Part shown: positions 63,981 to 64,000 of the stretch, one piece after another | How the letters are laid out: each line of letters starts with the position of its first letter | Numbering within the stretch: position 1 is the stretch's first letter | Program-made: the position numbers and the translations under genes | Notes under the pieces: model-generated | Seen by the model: the letters and a program-made list of their open reading frames with translations, nothing else | Told to the model about the DNA's origin: nothing | Databases searched by the model: none | From: Leucobacter sp. Psy1 | GTDB lineage: Bacteria; Actinomycetota; Actinomycetes; Actinomycetales; Microbacteriaceae | Length of the DNA: 64,000 bases | NCBI RefSeq assembly: GCF_020096995.1 | Contig: NZ_CP083692.1 | Location: forward strand, 372,001 to 436,000 | Direction: 5' to 3'

Positions 63981-64000
63981 GGCTGCTTCGTCGGCTCGGC

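Overview
The window is high-GC DNA with densely packed genes that mostly overlap by 4 bp (ATGA or GTGA). The gene set points to an actinomycete, probably Microbacteriaceae (a Leucobacter- or Microbacterium-like organism): monomeric NADP isocitrate dehydrogenase, coproheme decarboxylase ChdC, LGFP-like and cell-wall-binding-repeat-2 proteins, a DtxR/IdeR-type iron box and probable leaderless starts. The genus is an inference. I see no rRNA, tRNA, CRISPR array or transposase, and no stretch over 300 bp lacks a gene.

Layout. 1-5737 is mainly housekeeping: the 3' end of icd with a strong terminator, a CDF-type transporter, an SDR/MmyB-type regulator divergon with a striking palindrome, and chdC. 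5789-54026 is a roughly 48-kb cell-surface glycopolymer locus. Its left part holds a Stealth-type sugar-phosphate transferase, three CDP-glycerol/ribitol phosphotransferase genes (one with two catalytic domains), an IspD-like cytidylyltransferase plus SDR pair that looks like a split CDP-ribitol synthase, and a TagGH-type ABC exporter whose ATPase carries an LGFP-like tail. The middle holds enzymes for a 2,3-diamino sugar (Gfo/Idh oxidoreductase, LpxA-like acyltransferase, DegT aminotransferase), a GT2/DUF2304/GT-C lipid-linked sugar module, a five-gene glycosyltransferase and flippase operon (25878-33498) in which two tandem paralogs share an almost identical 391-bp 3' cassette, and two convergent secreted proteins with cell-wall-binding repeats, one of them a metallopeptidase. 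The right part holds a UDP-GlcNAc 2-epimerase, a UDP-sugar dehydrogenase, a LicD-methyltransferase fusion, UDP-galactopyranose mutase and two related GT2 glycosyltransferases. A glycerol regulon (SorC-type regulator, glpD, glpF, glpK) sits inside this locus.

54268-58503 is a copper-handling operon: a His-containing membrane protein, a PCuAC-type lipoprotein with a Met/His tail, a PepSY membrane protein and a Tat-exported DyP peroxidase with Glu at the usual catalytic Asp. 58535-63431 is a siderophore uptake operon (binding protein, two FecCD permeases, ATPase, siderophore-interacting reductase) under a candidate iron box. The right edge cuts or ends in a hypothetical gene.

How it fits together: CDP-activated polyols, nucleotide diamino-uronic or diamino sugars and UDP-galactofuranose would be polymerised by the GT and phosphotransferase enzymes, exported by the TagGH-like and PglK-like ABC proteins, and decorated by LicD-type and GT-C enzymes. 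No polymer structure can be read directly from the sequence; the product is inferred.
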